DNA of 64,000 nt from Emcibacteraceae bacterium (GTDB lineage Bacteria > Pseudomonadota > Alphaproteobacteria > Sphingomonadales > Emcibacteraceae), in NCBI GenBank assembly GCA_021774795.1, contig JAJFIR010000014.1:329226-393225 (forward strand), in the 5' to 3' direction. Shown here one piece after another: positions 18,070 through 26,822 of the stretch (positions are counted from its first letter, which is position 1; every line of letters starts with the position of its first letter). The position numbers and the translations under genes are program-made. The notes under the pieces were generated by a model. The model made no database searches and was not told the origin of the DNA. It saw nothing but the letters and a program-made list of their open reading frames with translations.

Positions 18070-18813
18070 ATGGTATTTCGCATTTTAGTTACATCGTGCA
18101 TAATTCTAATTGCACAGAATGTTTTCTCTCAAGAAAGTTTGAGCGATGATTTCAAAATAAAAACTACGCCGCGTGAAATAACCGGATCAGAGTTGTCAGA
18201 AAAAAATAGTGATTATATTAATCCTGATCAAAAAATTATTTATGCTGTTTACCCTCCTAATGATTTTAACCCGTCTGCAAAAACAGGTATTATGGTTTTC
18301 GCCGGAGCTTACAAGGATAATCATCCCACTTTTAACTGGTTAAGTTCTGTTAGAGAAAGCAATCTAATTTATATCGAAGCTCTTGTCTCGGATGTAGATT
18401 CGTCATTTCGACAACGTCAAATACTGGCTGAAATGGCCGTACCATTACTTGAAAAAAGATATAACATTGACGAAAACAGGATATATATTTCTGGTGAAGG
18501 ACGTGTCGCTAGCGTTGTTGCCATGAACAATCCTGGTATTTTCAAAGGCGCAATTTACACAAACGGAAATTTATGGACCGAAAACGCTGAAACTAAGTTA
18601 GATTCAATTAAACAAAATAAATTTGTATTCATAACCGGAGATTTAAAAAGCCGCGCAAAACAAGCCAGGGATGTTTATGGAAAATATAAAAAAGCCGGAA
18701 TTGAAAACTCAAAACTTATCTTCCTTAATCCAGTAAGAAGTTCTAAAATCAAGCGGATAGATTTAGTTAGGGCTATTAATTATTTAGATGATCCAGATTC
18801 AAGTAGTAAATAA
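18070..18813 (+). CDS. Secreted alpha/beta-hydrolase paralogue 1 (catalytic residues lost)
   Basis: A 247-residue protein with a Sec signal peptide (about 1-20, VFS-QES). It aligns along its length with the three genes that follow: 'NRIYISG', 'RVASVVA', 'FKGAIYTNG', 'KAGIENSKLIF' and the C-terminal 'AINYLDD'. The nucleophile elbow seen in copies 2 and 3 (G-x-S-GGG) is shortened here to SGEGRVAS with no Ser at the catalytic position, the Asp loop reads GDLKSR instead of GSEDFN, and the His loop reads NPVRSS. All three triad positions are gone, so I expect a non-catalytic, perhaps ligand-binding, protein. AAGGA lies 10 nt before the ATG. Confidence 0.75.
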   Translation: MVFRILVTSCIILIAQNVFSQESLSDDFKIKTTPREITGSELSEKNSDYINPDQKIIYAVYPPNDFNPSAKTGIMVFAGAYKDNHPTFNWLSSVRESNLIYIEALVSDVDSSFRQRQILAEMAVPLLEKRYNIDENRIYISGEGRVASVVAMNNPGIFKGAIYTNGNLWTENAETKLDSIKQNKFVFITGDLKSRAKQARDVYGKYKKAGIENSKLIFLNPVRSSKIKRIDLVRAINYLDDPDSSSK

Positions 18814-18844
18814 CATACAACCATTAATTATTTGAGGTGCAATA

Positions 18845-19615
18845 ATGTTTACTAGATTTTATATTTCAATTTTATTGATTTTTTGTGTGCAACAATCAAT
18901 TGCCTATTCACAGGATATTTCGCCTTCAATTCAAACCGGCGCATTTTCAATTAGCAACACACCAATTGAAATACTAGGGCAGGAAATGGCCTCGTCATAT
19001 ATTGATATGCTGGATCAGAATGAGCAAATTACGTGGGAAATATATGTTCCCACAACTTATGATGCGAATAAACCATCGGGAATAATGGTATATATAAGTC
19101 CCCAGAATAGCATAAAAACACCAAATGGCTGGATGGACATCATGGAGCAAAATAACCTCATCTGGGTAGCAGCAACTCAATCAGGTAATAAAGTGATGGC
19201 GGGAAAAAGGGTGCTTATGGCTGTTATGGCACTTCCTTTACTCCAAAAAAACTATGCCATTAATGGCAATCGCATTTATGTTTCCGGCCTTTCTGGCGGA
19301 GGGCGCGTTGCCAGCATTGTCGCAACGCAATATCCGAATATATTTAAAGGGGGGATATATAATTGTGGTTCAAATTTTTGGGGTGACCAAACGCCAACCC
19401 AGATCGACCTTATAAAACAAAACCGCTTTGTTTTCGTTACCGGTAGTGAAGATTTTAATTTGGAGGATACCAAAAGCGTAAGAAGTAAGTATAGAAAAGC
19501 TGGTGTGGAAAATACGAAACTTATGGTTATCCCGCGAATGGGACATCAAAATCCAAATCGAAGAAAATTTACCCAGGCCATCAAATATCTTGACGAAAAT
19601 AAAGCGGTAAACTAA
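18845..19615 (+). CDS. Secreted alpha/beta-hydrolase paralogue 2 (intact triad)
   Basis: A 256-residue exported esterase/PHB-depolymerase-like hydrolase. Signal peptide about 1-22 (IAYSQ-DIS). The nucleophile elbow is GLSGGGR with Ser150; the likely acid is Asp203 in GSEDFN and the likely base His234 in RMGHQN. The substrate is unknown; the small size lacks a lid domain. It follows copy 1 by 31 bp and precedes copy 3 by 57 bp, each with its own GAGG/GGAG-like ribosome site, so the four genes look like one operon. The triad assignment comes from motif spacing and needs a structure model. Confidence 0.8.
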   Translation: MFTRFYISILLIFCVQQSIAYSQDISPSIQTGAFSISNTPIEILGQEMASSYIDMLDQNEQITWEIYVPTTYDANKPSGIMVYISPQNSIKTPNGWMDIMEQNNLIWVAATQSGNKVMAGKRVLMAVMALPLLQKNYAINGNRIYVSGLSGGGRVASIVATQYPNIFKGGIYNCGSNFWGDQTPTQIDLIKQNRFVFVTGSEDFNLEDTKSVRSKYRKAGVENTKLMVIPRMGHQNPNRRKFTQAIKYLDENKAVN

Positions 19616-19672
19616 CCGATTTTACTGTAAGAAAATTGTCCTTTCTAAATCGACATTAACGGAGCATATTTC

Positions 19673-20419
19673 ATGTATTTACGATTGTTAATTATTTCTA
19701 TTTTCATGATAATATCGCAAAATACTTTGGCGGAAGTTCCAATAAAGGGAGCTTTTAAATTAACATCTACAGCTTCCGATATCCTAGGTCCGGAAATTTC
19801 TGCGACAAACAGTTCCGTAATTAAAGAAGACGAAGAACTGAAATGGGAAGTCTTCGTGCCGTCAAGTTATAATCCGGAAAACCCACCAGGTGTAATGGTT
19901 TATGTTAGTCCCGAAAATCATATGAAAAACGTACCGGCAAGCTGGACAGGTGTTATGGAACAAAATAATTTAATTTGGATCGCCGCCACCATGTCCGGGA
20001 ATACCGTTTTAACGGGCAGAAGAATTTTAAAAGCCCTAATGGCGCTACCGTTAATACAAGAATCCTATAAAATTAATCAAAACCGCTTTTATGTTTCTGG
20101 ATTTTCCGGTGGAGGGCGCATCGCTAGTATTATTGCTAAGGAGTTTCCTCATTTATTTAAAGGGGCGATTTATAATTGTGGAGTAAATTATTGGGATAGA
20201 AAAGCCCCTTCGCGATTGGATTTGATCCAAAAGAACCGCTACGTATTTATTACAGGCACCGACGATTTTAATTTGGAAGACACCAAAAATGTATACAGAA
20301 AATATAAAAAAGCCGGTGTAAAAAATGTTAAACTTATGATCATAACACGTATGCCACATAGCAATCCTAGCCGGGTTAAATTTAATCAGGCTGTAAAATA
20401 TCTTGATGATAAATCATAA
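19673..20419 (+). CDS. Secreted alpha/beta-hydrolase paralogue 3 (intact triad)
   Basis: A 248-residue exported hydrolase, the closest relative of copy 2. Signal peptide about 1-20 (TLA-EVP). The triad candidates are Ser145 in GFSGGGR, Asp198 in GTDDFN and His229 in RMPHSN. GGAG precedes the ATG by 10 nt. Like copy 2 it keeps a Cys in the 'IYNCG' loop after the FKG motif. Substrate unknown; the family resembles LpqC/PHB-depolymerase-type esterases. Confidence 0.8.
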   Translation: MYLRLLIISIFMIISQNTLAEVPIKGAFKLTSTASDILGPEISATNSSVIKEDEELKWEVFVPSSYNPENPPGVMVYVSPENHMKNVPASWTGVMEQNNLIWIAATMSGNTVLTGRRILKALMALPLIQESYKINQNRFYVSGFSGGGRIASIIAKEFPHLFKGAIYNCGVNYWDRKAPSRLDLIQKNRYVFITGTDDFNLEDTKNVYRKYKKAGVKNVKLMIITRMPHSNPSRVKFNQAVKYLDDKS

Positions 20420-20529
20420 TTATTTTTCAAGTGAGAATAATTGATAATTAGTTCGCTAATATTATTCTATGCCCTATATAAGAATATAAGTAATATAAAA
20501 CTATACAAAAACACCATTAAGGGCGAAAT

Positions 20530-21294
20530 ATGTTTTTAAGATTTTTACCTTCTATTTTTCTAATTATTTTCTCAGTAAATTCAATGTCATTCGCACAGGA
20601 TATTGAAAAAGGGTCTTTTATTATTAAAGCAACCAGTGGGGATATATTGGGCTTTGAAATGGCATCATCATATTCCCCGGTTCTTGAAACAAACGAAGTG
20701 ATGAGTTGGTCAGTGCATGTACCTGAAAATTATAATCCGAACGATCCGCCCGGCATAATGGTCTATGTAGGGTTCAGGAAATTAGTAAAAGAACCACCTG
20801 GCTGGATGAGTGCGATGGACGATAGTAATTTAATTTGGATCAGCGCAAATAGCTCAAATAACAACATCGAGCGAAAAAAAATGCTGCTTGCAATCCTGTC
20901 CCTTCCTCTATTGCAAATGGATTACGTAATAAATACTAATAGAATTTATATCGCAGGCTATCAGCATGGTGGTGAAATTGCCAGTGCCGCCGCTCGTGTT
21001 TATCCTAATATTATTAAGGGTGGTATCTATATTAATTGCGATCCCAGAACATGGGGTAAGAAATTACCTCCACAAATAGATGTGATGAAAGAAAACCGTT
21101 ATATATTCGTTTCAGGAAAACAAAATATTGCAAAGCAAGTAATGCGTTATGCAATTAAAAAATATAACAAAGAAGGCATTAATAATACCAAACAAATGAT
21201 CATAAATCATATGGGTATAACCGAAAACATCCGTCGCCCAAAATTACTTGAGGCGATAGAATATTTAGATCAAACTGAAAATAGTGATGATTAG
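20530..21294 (+). CDS. Secreted alpha/beta-hydrolase paralogue 4 (catalytic residues lost)
   Basis: A 254-residue exported paralogue with signal peptide about 1-22 (SFA-QDI). It keeps the fold landmarks (NRIYIAG, 'IIKGGIYINC', AIEYLDQ), but the nucleophile elbow reads GYQHGGE with Gln145 in place of Ser, the Asp loop reads GKQNIA (Asn for Asp), and the His loop reads HMGITEN (Ile for His). The frame is intact and the ribosome site (AAGGGCG) is present, so this is an expressed-looking pseudoenzyme, not a decayed gene. A 110-bp gap separates it from copy 3. It is convergent with the amidase. Confidence 0.75.
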   Translation: MFLRFLPSIFLIIFSVNSMSFAQDIEKGSFIIKATSGDILGFEMASSYSPVLETNEVMSWSVHVPENYNPNDPPGIMVYVGFRKLVKEPPGWMSAMDDSNLIWISANSSNNNIERKKMLLAILSLPLLQMDYVINTNRIYIAGYQHGGEIASAAARVYPNIIKGGIYINCDPRTWGKKLPPQIDVMKENRYIFVSGKQNIAKQVMRYAIKKYNKEGINNTKQMIINHMGITENIRRPKLLEAIEYLDQTENSDD

Positions 21295-21297
21295 ACC

Positions 21298-22869
21298 TTA
21301 CTGCAGGTAGTTAATAAACTTTGGTTTATGCCGTGCTTTGCTAGCTTGTTCAAAGGAGTACGCGGCCTCTATCATCAACGCTTCGCTATAAGCGCGGCCA
21401 ACGAATGACAGCGATACCGACAACTCATGAATATATCCCATGGGAACAGTGATCGACGGATACCCACTAACAGCAGCATAAGAGGAAGTCCCTCCCCCAC
21501 TAGGAAGGTCTCCATTCACAAGATCCTGACTATTTGCGGGATTGCGTGAGGGCATAACAATCATATCCAGATTATGTTGATCCATTAATTCATTAATGAC
21601 TTTTTGCATCGCAATATTACTATCCTGAACTGCCTTAAGATACTCGGCTTCCATCAAGGAACCTTTCTCTTGCGAACCAACAAATATCTCCTGCTTAAAA
21701 TATGGCATTTCCTTATCGGCATTGTCGTTATTATAATCAATCAAATTGGCAAGCGTTTTACTTTTAACCGCGTCAGGAGTACCAGATAAATATGCGTTAA
21801 GATAATGCTTAAATTCGTATCTCAGAACCAAACCTTCGGCCGCGCCTATTCCGTCACGGTTGCCAAATTCAATATCGTTTATCAATATAGCTCCTTGCGC
21901 TACCATCGCTTCCAAGCTTTTTTCAAATATTGGACCGAGATCATCATGCATGCGAAACGGTTCACGAATAACCCCTATTCGCTTACCCTTAAGACCGTCT
22001 GAAATTAAGTGCTCCGCATAATTTATTTTATCTTCAGGTTGCATCATGCTTCTGGGATCTTCCGGGTTTTTGCTAACCATTTCCGTAAGTAAGATCGCGG
22101 CATCTTCCACCGTTCTTGTCATTGGTCCCGCCGTATCCTGCGTTTCTGCTATGGGAATGATGCCAGTACGACTAACAAGTCCAACGGTTGGTTTAATCCC
22201 GACAACGCCGTTATAGGCGGAAGGACAAACGACCGACCCATCGGTTTCTGTACCAATGGACACTGCTGTCATATTTGCCGCCGTTGCAGCACCGGAACCT
22301 GAACTTGAACCGCAGGTATTCGCGGTTAACAAATATGGGTTTCGCGTTTGACCGCCTACTCCACTCCACCCGCTTGAACTATTAGAAGACCTAAAATTGG
22401 CCCATTCACTTAGATTAGCTTTACCGAGTATAATAGCACCGGCCTTTCTTAGAGACGCGACCATAGGGGCATCTTTTACGGCGAAGTTTCCGCTCAATGC
22501 ATGCGATCCGGCCGTGGCCGGCATTCGGTCCATGGTATCTATATTATCTTTGAGCAGTACCGGAATTCCATGCATCGGTCCTCTCGGGCCATTTTCGGCG
22601 CGTTCTTTATCAAGTGCTTTTGCGATTTCAACAGCGTCTGGATTAATAGCAATCACCGCATTCAGATGAGGCCCTTTTTTATTAAGAGCATCAATGCGTT
22701 CCAAATAAAGTTCTACGATCTGAACCGAGGTATATTTACCGCTTTCAAAGGCATCATTTAATTCGCGTACGGTAATTTCATTCAATTCAAATTCCGCTAC
22801 GTTCTGCTCCTTTTGTGCGCAGGAAACCAACAGCGTCATAAGAACCAATATTCTGACTTTTTTCATCAT
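21298..22869 (-). CDS. Lipoprotein amidase, amidase-signature family
   Basis: A 523-residue amidase. It has a lipoprotein signal peptide (lipobox LVSC, Cys17) and the Ser-cisSer-Lys triad: Lys107 in VLLKDNID, cis-Ser in GSSSGSG (about 187-193) and the nucleophile Ser212 in TETDGSV. It hydrolyses amide bonds, with the substrate unknown; peptide amidases of this family deamidate peptide C-termini. The lipid anchor puts it at the cell envelope, so it is not the GatA subunit. It overlaps mtnA by 4 bp, although a periplasmic enzyme cannot act directly in cytosolic methionine salvage. Confidence 0.9.
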   Translation of the reverse strand: MMKKVRILVLMTLLVSCAQKEQNVAEFELNEITVRELNDAFESGKYTSVQIVELYLERIDALNKKGPHLNAVIAINPDAVEIAKALDKERAENGPRGPMHGIPVLLKDNIDTMDRMPATAGSHALSGNFAVKDAPMVASLRKAGAIILGKANLSEWANFRSSNSSSGWSGVGGQTRNPYLLTANTCGSSSGSGAATAANMTAVSIGTETDGSVVCPSAYNGVVGIKPTVGLVSRTGIIPIAETQDTAGPMTRTVEDAAILLTEMVSKNPEDPRSMMQPEDKINYAEHLISDGLKGKRIGVIREPFRMHDDLGPIFEKSLEAMVAQGAILINDIEFGNRDGIGAAEGLVLRYEFKHYLNAYLSGTPDAVKSKTLANLIDYNNDNADKEMPYFKQEIFVGSQEKGSLMEAEYLKAVQDSNIAMQKVINELMDQHNLDMIVMPSRNPANSQDLVNGDLPSGGGTSSYAAVSGYPSITVPMGYIHELSVSLSFVGRAYSEALMIEAAYSFEQASKARHKPKFINYLQ

Positions 22870-23942
22870 TTCTTTTTCCCCTTAAAAAACTTTTTCAAAT
22901 TTTGCACATATGGTGCACGAATAATCTCAGTTTCGGTAATAAGGCCGGTGACCAGTTCGTTCGGTGTAACATCAAACGCCGGACTGCGCGTCTGGATATT
23001 TTCCGGCGCAATATTTTTCCCCATTACAGTGGTTATTTCTTCTGAGCTTCGCTCTTCAATCGGTATTTCTTTTCCGTGTGCCGTTGACATGTCAATGGTA
23101 GACGAAGGGCACGCCACATAAAAAGGTATATCATAATATTTTGCCAGAATTGCAACGCCCAAAGTACCAATTTTGTTTGCCACATCGCCATTTGCAACAA
23201 CACGGTCTGTTCCGACGATCACCATATCGATATTTCCTGTTGCCATCATATGGGCCGCCATATTATCTGTGATTAATGTGACATCGATACCCGACTTTTG
23301 CAACTCCCACGCCGTTAAACGGGCGCCCTGCAATAATGGGCGCGTTTCATTGGCAAAAACCTTAAACTTTTTACCCAGTGACTGGGCAACATACATGGGT
23401 GCGGTCGCAGTCCCTAATTCTGATGTTGCCAACCCTCCTGCGTTGCAATGGGTCATGATACCAACACCATCTTTGATAAGAGACGCACCGGTTTTCCCCA
23501 TCCCCAAGCATAAACTACGGTCTTCTGCGTGTATGAGCTCTGCTTCTTCGACCAGAGCATCATATAGTAGCGACGGTGTCGACGCATCGATGCGTTCCAT
23601 ATGATTAGTCATACGCATCATTGCCCAATTCAAATTCACAGCAGTTGGTCTTGCGCTATCCAAATAAGTTGCCTTTTCATGAACCAGATTTTTGAAATCA
23701 TTTAATTCCAGTTCAATATGATTTTTTATACCTATGCAAAGCCCATATGCAGCGGCAACCCCGATCGCAGGCGCGCCCCGAACTTTTAATTGCAATATTG
23801 ACTGCCAGACCTGCTCAATGGTCAGTTGTTTTTCCATCACCATTTCATGGGGCAACAATGTTTGGTCCAGTAGGTAAAGTTCCCCGGCGCTCCATTGAAT
23901 GGAGCGCGGCAAATTGAAAGCCGTCAAACTAATATCGGACAA
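22866..23942 (-). CDS. mtnA: S-methyl-5-thioribose-1-phosphate isomerase
   Basis: A 358-residue isomerase of the methionine salvage pathway, converting methylthioribose-1-P to methylthioribulose-1-P in the cytoplasm. Landmarks are VRGAPAIGVAAAYG (about 54-67), the catalytic Cys in HCNAGGLATSELGTA (about 166) and the catalytic Asp in GTDRVVANGDVANKIGT (about 245). The start is TTG at 23942 with GGAA about 9 nt upstream; no better start is close. No mtnK/mtnP or other salvage gene is in the window. Confidence 0.94.
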   Translation of the reverse strand: MSDISLTAFNLPRSIQWSAGELYLLDQTLLPHEMVMEKQLTIEQVWQSILQLKVRGAPAIGVAAAYGLCIGIKNHIELELNDFKNLVHEKATYLDSARPTAVNLNWAMMRMTNHMERIDASTPSLLYDALVEEAELIHAEDRSLCLGMGKTGASLIKDGVGIMTHCNAGGLATSELGTATAPMYVAQSLGKKFKVFANETRPLLQGARLTAWELQKSGIDVTLITDNMAAHMMATGNIDMVIVGTDRVVANGDVANKIGTLGVAILAKYYDIPFYVACPSSTIDMSTAHGKEIPIEERSSEEITTVMGKNIAPENIQTRSPAFDVTPNELVTGLITETEIIRAPYVQNLKKFFKGKKK

Positions 23943-24047
23943 AGTAATTATTCCTTAATCAAGGTCGGTTTATATCTTTTATTAATGTAATATGTTCTTT
24001 ACTATGAACGCAAATAGAATGCTGTAAAAACTCGAGGCAAAAAACGA

Positions 24048-25928
24048 ATGTGTGGCATTGCAGGTATCATTAATTTAGGGGGTACAACACCACCCAAATC
24101 ATTGCTAACGAAAATGACAAATATAATTGAGCACCGCGGGCCGGACGGCTCAGGGGATTATTTTTCAGAAGGTGTCGCCTTCGGTCATAGACGCTTGTCC
24201 ATCATTGATATTGCCGGTGGTCACCAGCCTATGACAACATCTGATGATCGAATTACCATAACTTATAATGGTGAAATATATAACTTTCCCGAACTACGGA
24301 CGGAATTAAAAGCACTGGGCTACAGCTTTAAAACGTTGAGTGATACTGAAGTAATATTAGTTGCTTACCACGCCTGGGGGCAACAAAGTGTCGAGCGTAT
24401 CCGTGGCATGTTTGCCTACGCCATTCATGATAAAGAAAAACGTGAAGTATTCATTGCCCGCGATAGATTAGGTATTAAGCCACTTTTTTTTGCGGAACTC
24501 AGTGGTAAAAATTTTGTTTTCGGTTCAGAACTAAAATCACTTTCACTTCATCCTAATTTCAATAAAGCAATTCGCAGTGAAAGCGTAGAAGAATATTTTT
24601 CCCTTGGATATGTGCCTGAGCCCCACACTATATACAAAAATGTTATGAAACTGGAGCCCGGCCATACACTGCTCATTGATTTGAATTCAGGAAATATAAA
24701 AAACGAACAATATTGGAACGTGAAATTTAATAATGATTATTCCGGTTCATTTGAAGACGCAACAAGAGAGCTGGATAAACGTGTTGAAGAAGCCGTTAAA
24801 ATTCGGATGCGCGCGGATGTACCGTTGGGTGCATTTCTCTCGGGCGGTGTCGATTCCAGTGCCGTGGTTGCCAATATGGCGCGAAACAGTGTCGACCCGG
24901 TTAATACCTGCTCTATTGGTTTTGATGATGTGCGTTATAATGAAGCTGATTACGCGAAACAGGTTGCGGATCAGTATCAAACCAATCACAAAACTGAAAT
25001 TGTTGATCCCAACGATTATTCGCTAGTTGACAATTTGATCGATTATTATGATGAGCCTTTTGCCGATAGTTCTGCGCTTCCAACTTTCAGGGTGTGTGAA
25101 CTCGCACGAAAAAACGTAAAAGTAGCACTTTCCGGTGATGGCGGTGATGAAAATTTAGCGGGATATAGGCGATATAACACTCATATGTTTGAAAAGAAAA
25201 TGCGCGATATGGTGCCTTCCGCGCTGCGCAGATCAGTATTTGGCTCGTTGGGCCGCTTATATCCAAAAGCAGACTGGGCCCCCCGAATTTTTAGAGCAAA
25301 AACAACCTTCCAAGGTATAGCCAGAACAGACTTAGAAAGCTATTTTCATTTTATGTCGATCTTCAGGAATGACATGCGGCAATCGCTATTTAGTGAGCAG
25401 TTGAAAACCGATCTACAAGGCTACACCGGAATGGAAGTTTTTAAACGTCATGCGAATGACGCGGGAACTGATGACCCCGTATCTCTTATTCAATATCTGG
25501 ATATAAAAACTTACCTTGCGGGTGATATACTGACCAAGGTTGATAGAGCGTCTATGGCTCATTCACTGGAAGTTCGGGTTCCACTGCTTGATCATGAACT
25601 GGTGGGATGGATCGCCGGTCTTCCCACCGATTTTAAATTGAATGGCAAAGAAGGAAAACACATTTTCAAAAAGTCATTGGAAAATCAGCTTCCTAACGAT
25701 ATTTTATACCGCCCAAAAATGGGCTTTGCGGTGCCGCTGGAAAATTGGTTTAGAAATGATCTTAAAAATAAAATAAAGGAAACCGTTTTGAGTGAGCATA
25801 TTCTCGATAGCGGTTACTTCAATCAGCGATATCTTGAAATGCTCGTCACCGACCATCAATCCGGAAAACGAGATTATAGTGGGCCATTATGGACACTGAT
25901 GATGTTTCACCAATTCTTGGCAAAATAA
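24048..25928 (+). CDS. asnB: Glutamine-hydrolysing asparagine synthase / amidotransferase
   Basis: A 626-residue class II amidotransferase. Cys2 is the glutaminase nucleophile; the glutaminase domain spans about 1-210 (HRGPDGSG, RLSIIDIAGGHQP, YNGEIYN). The synthetase domain carries the PPi loop SGGVDSSA at about 266-273 and GDGGDENLAGY at about 364. It makes asparagine from aspartate, or amidates another carboxylate. The length and the 'SLGYVPEPHTIYKNVMKLEPGH' stretch also resemble the exosortase-associated amidotransferase subgroup, but no exosortase or polysaccharide genes are nearby. GAGG lies 11 nt before the ATG. Followed by tRNA-Pro on the opposite strand. Confidence 0.9.
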   Translation: MCGIAGIINLGGTTPPKSLLTKMTNIIEHRGPDGSGDYFSEGVAFGHRRLSIIDIAGGHQPMTTSDDRITITYNGEIYNFPELRTELKALGYSFKTLSDTEVILVAYHAWGQQSVERIRGMFAYAIHDKEKREVFIARDRLGIKPLFFAELSGKNFVFGSELKSLSLHPNFNKAIRSESVEEYFSLGYVPEPHTIYKNVMKLEPGHTLLIDLNSGNIKNEQYWNVKFNNDYSGSFEDATRELDKRVEEAVKIRMRADVPLGAFLSGGVDSSAVVANMARNSVDPVNTCSIGFDDVRYNEADYAKQVADQYQTNHKTEIVDPNDYSLVDNLIDYYDEPFADSSALPTFRVCELARKNVKVALSGDGGDENLAGYRRYNTHMFEKKMRDMVPSALRRSVFGSLGRLYPKADWAPRIFRAKTTFQGIARTDLESYFHFMSIFRNDMRQSLFSEQLKTDLQGYTGMEVFKRHANDAGTDDPVSLIQYLDIKTYLAGDILTKVDRASMAHSLEVRVPLLDHELVGWIAGLPTDFKLNGKEGKHIFKKSLENQLPNDILYRPKMGFAVPLENWFRNDLKNKIKETVLSEHILDSGYFNQRYLEMLVTDHQSGKRDYSGPLWTLMMFHQFLAK

Positions 25929-25988
25929 GCCTATAATTATAAGTGGTATGAACACTTCAAAAATTATAAATCATGCGAGAAAATCAAA

Positions 25989-26065
25989 TGGTCGGGGAGA
26001 CAGGATTTGAACCTGCGACCCCCTGTACCCAAAACAGGTGCGCTACCAGGCTGCGCCACTCCCCG
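25989..26065 (-). tRNA. tRNA-Pro(UGG)
   Basis: Reading the minus strand from 26065, a full cloverleaf can be drawn: acceptor CGGGGAG/CTCCCCG, D-arm GCGCAGCCTGGTAGCGC, anticodon stem CCTGT/ACAGG with loop TTTGGGT (anticodon TGG), and T-arm with GGTTCAAATCC. Discriminator A and a genomically encoded CCA complete 77 nt. The anticodon UGG reads proline codons. Confidence 0.95.
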
Positions 26066-26154
26066 ACCGAAGAAATCAATTTGAAAAACAAATTGTGGTT
26101 GGGTTAATACGCCAACACGCGCATCCACGCAAGAGTTATTTTAGTAAATACTTG

Positions 26155-26697
26155 TTATTTCGATACATTCTCAAATATTGGATAAATGATCTCGTCGCCG
26201 ACTTGAATACCAAGGCGTTTTGTTAACCCACCATTGAGTTCTAACACCGCTTTTGCTTCACCGCCTGAACGAATTAAAGATAACGACCTGGGCTGCGTTG
26301 ATTCAGCGATTGTCATTATTTTGCCCCCTTCATCAATGAAAAGAATATCGAGAGAAATAAAGGTATTTCTCATCCACATACTGATGTCACGTTTTTCATC
26401 ATAAACGAACAACATCCCGTTCATTTCCGGAAGTTCAGAACGAAACATCAAACCATATTCACGGTGGCTATCATCCAAGGCGAGTTCAATTTGAAAATCA
26501 TGCAATGTTTCGCCCGTTTTTATTGAAAGTTCAGCCTTTGGAAAACTGGAGGCCGACCCTTGTGCCACTGCATTGACTGATATTCCAATGAACATAACAA
26601 ATGGAAATAATATAATAAAAGCAAGTTTCTTAATGAATCCAGCTATCCGCTTTTCACAAACAAAAGTTAAATTTTTATGATAAATTCTTGTGAACAT
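26155..26697 (-). CDS. DUF192 family exported protein
   Basis: A 180-residue protein with an N-terminal membrane/signal helix (about 23-44, ending VNAVAQ) and a DUF192 domain (about 55-175): 'REYGLMFRSELPEMNGMLFVYDE', 'MWMRNTFISLDILFID' and the closing VLELNGG..LGIQVGD. The function of DUF192 is unknown. AAGGA sits 8 nt before the ATG. It follows the double cold-shock gene on the same strand, a pairing I recall as frequent in alphaproteobacteria, though the link is unexplained. Confidence 0.88.
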   Translation of the reverse strand: MFTRIYHKNLTFVCEKRIAGFIKKLAFIILFPFVMFIGISVNAVAQGSASSFPKAELSIKTGETLHDFQIELALDDSHREYGLMFRSELPEMNGMLFVYDEKRDISMWMRNTFISLDILFIDEGGKIMTIAESTQPRSLSLIRSGGEAKAVLELNGGLTKRLGIQVGDEIIYPIFENVSK

Positions 26698-26822
26698 TTC
26701 ACCATCCTTTCATATGACATTCTGTCAAATTATTGGAAAACATAATGGCAGGAAAGAATGGCAATTTAAAGGCGTCATCTACTCTTGTTTTAACGCGATT
26801 TTTTCCATTGAGAAAGATATGG

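Noticed and set aside
18070..21294. Hydrolase array as a sequencing or assembly duplication
   Set aside because: The four copies differ throughout, including signal peptides and catalytic residues, so they are old paralogues.
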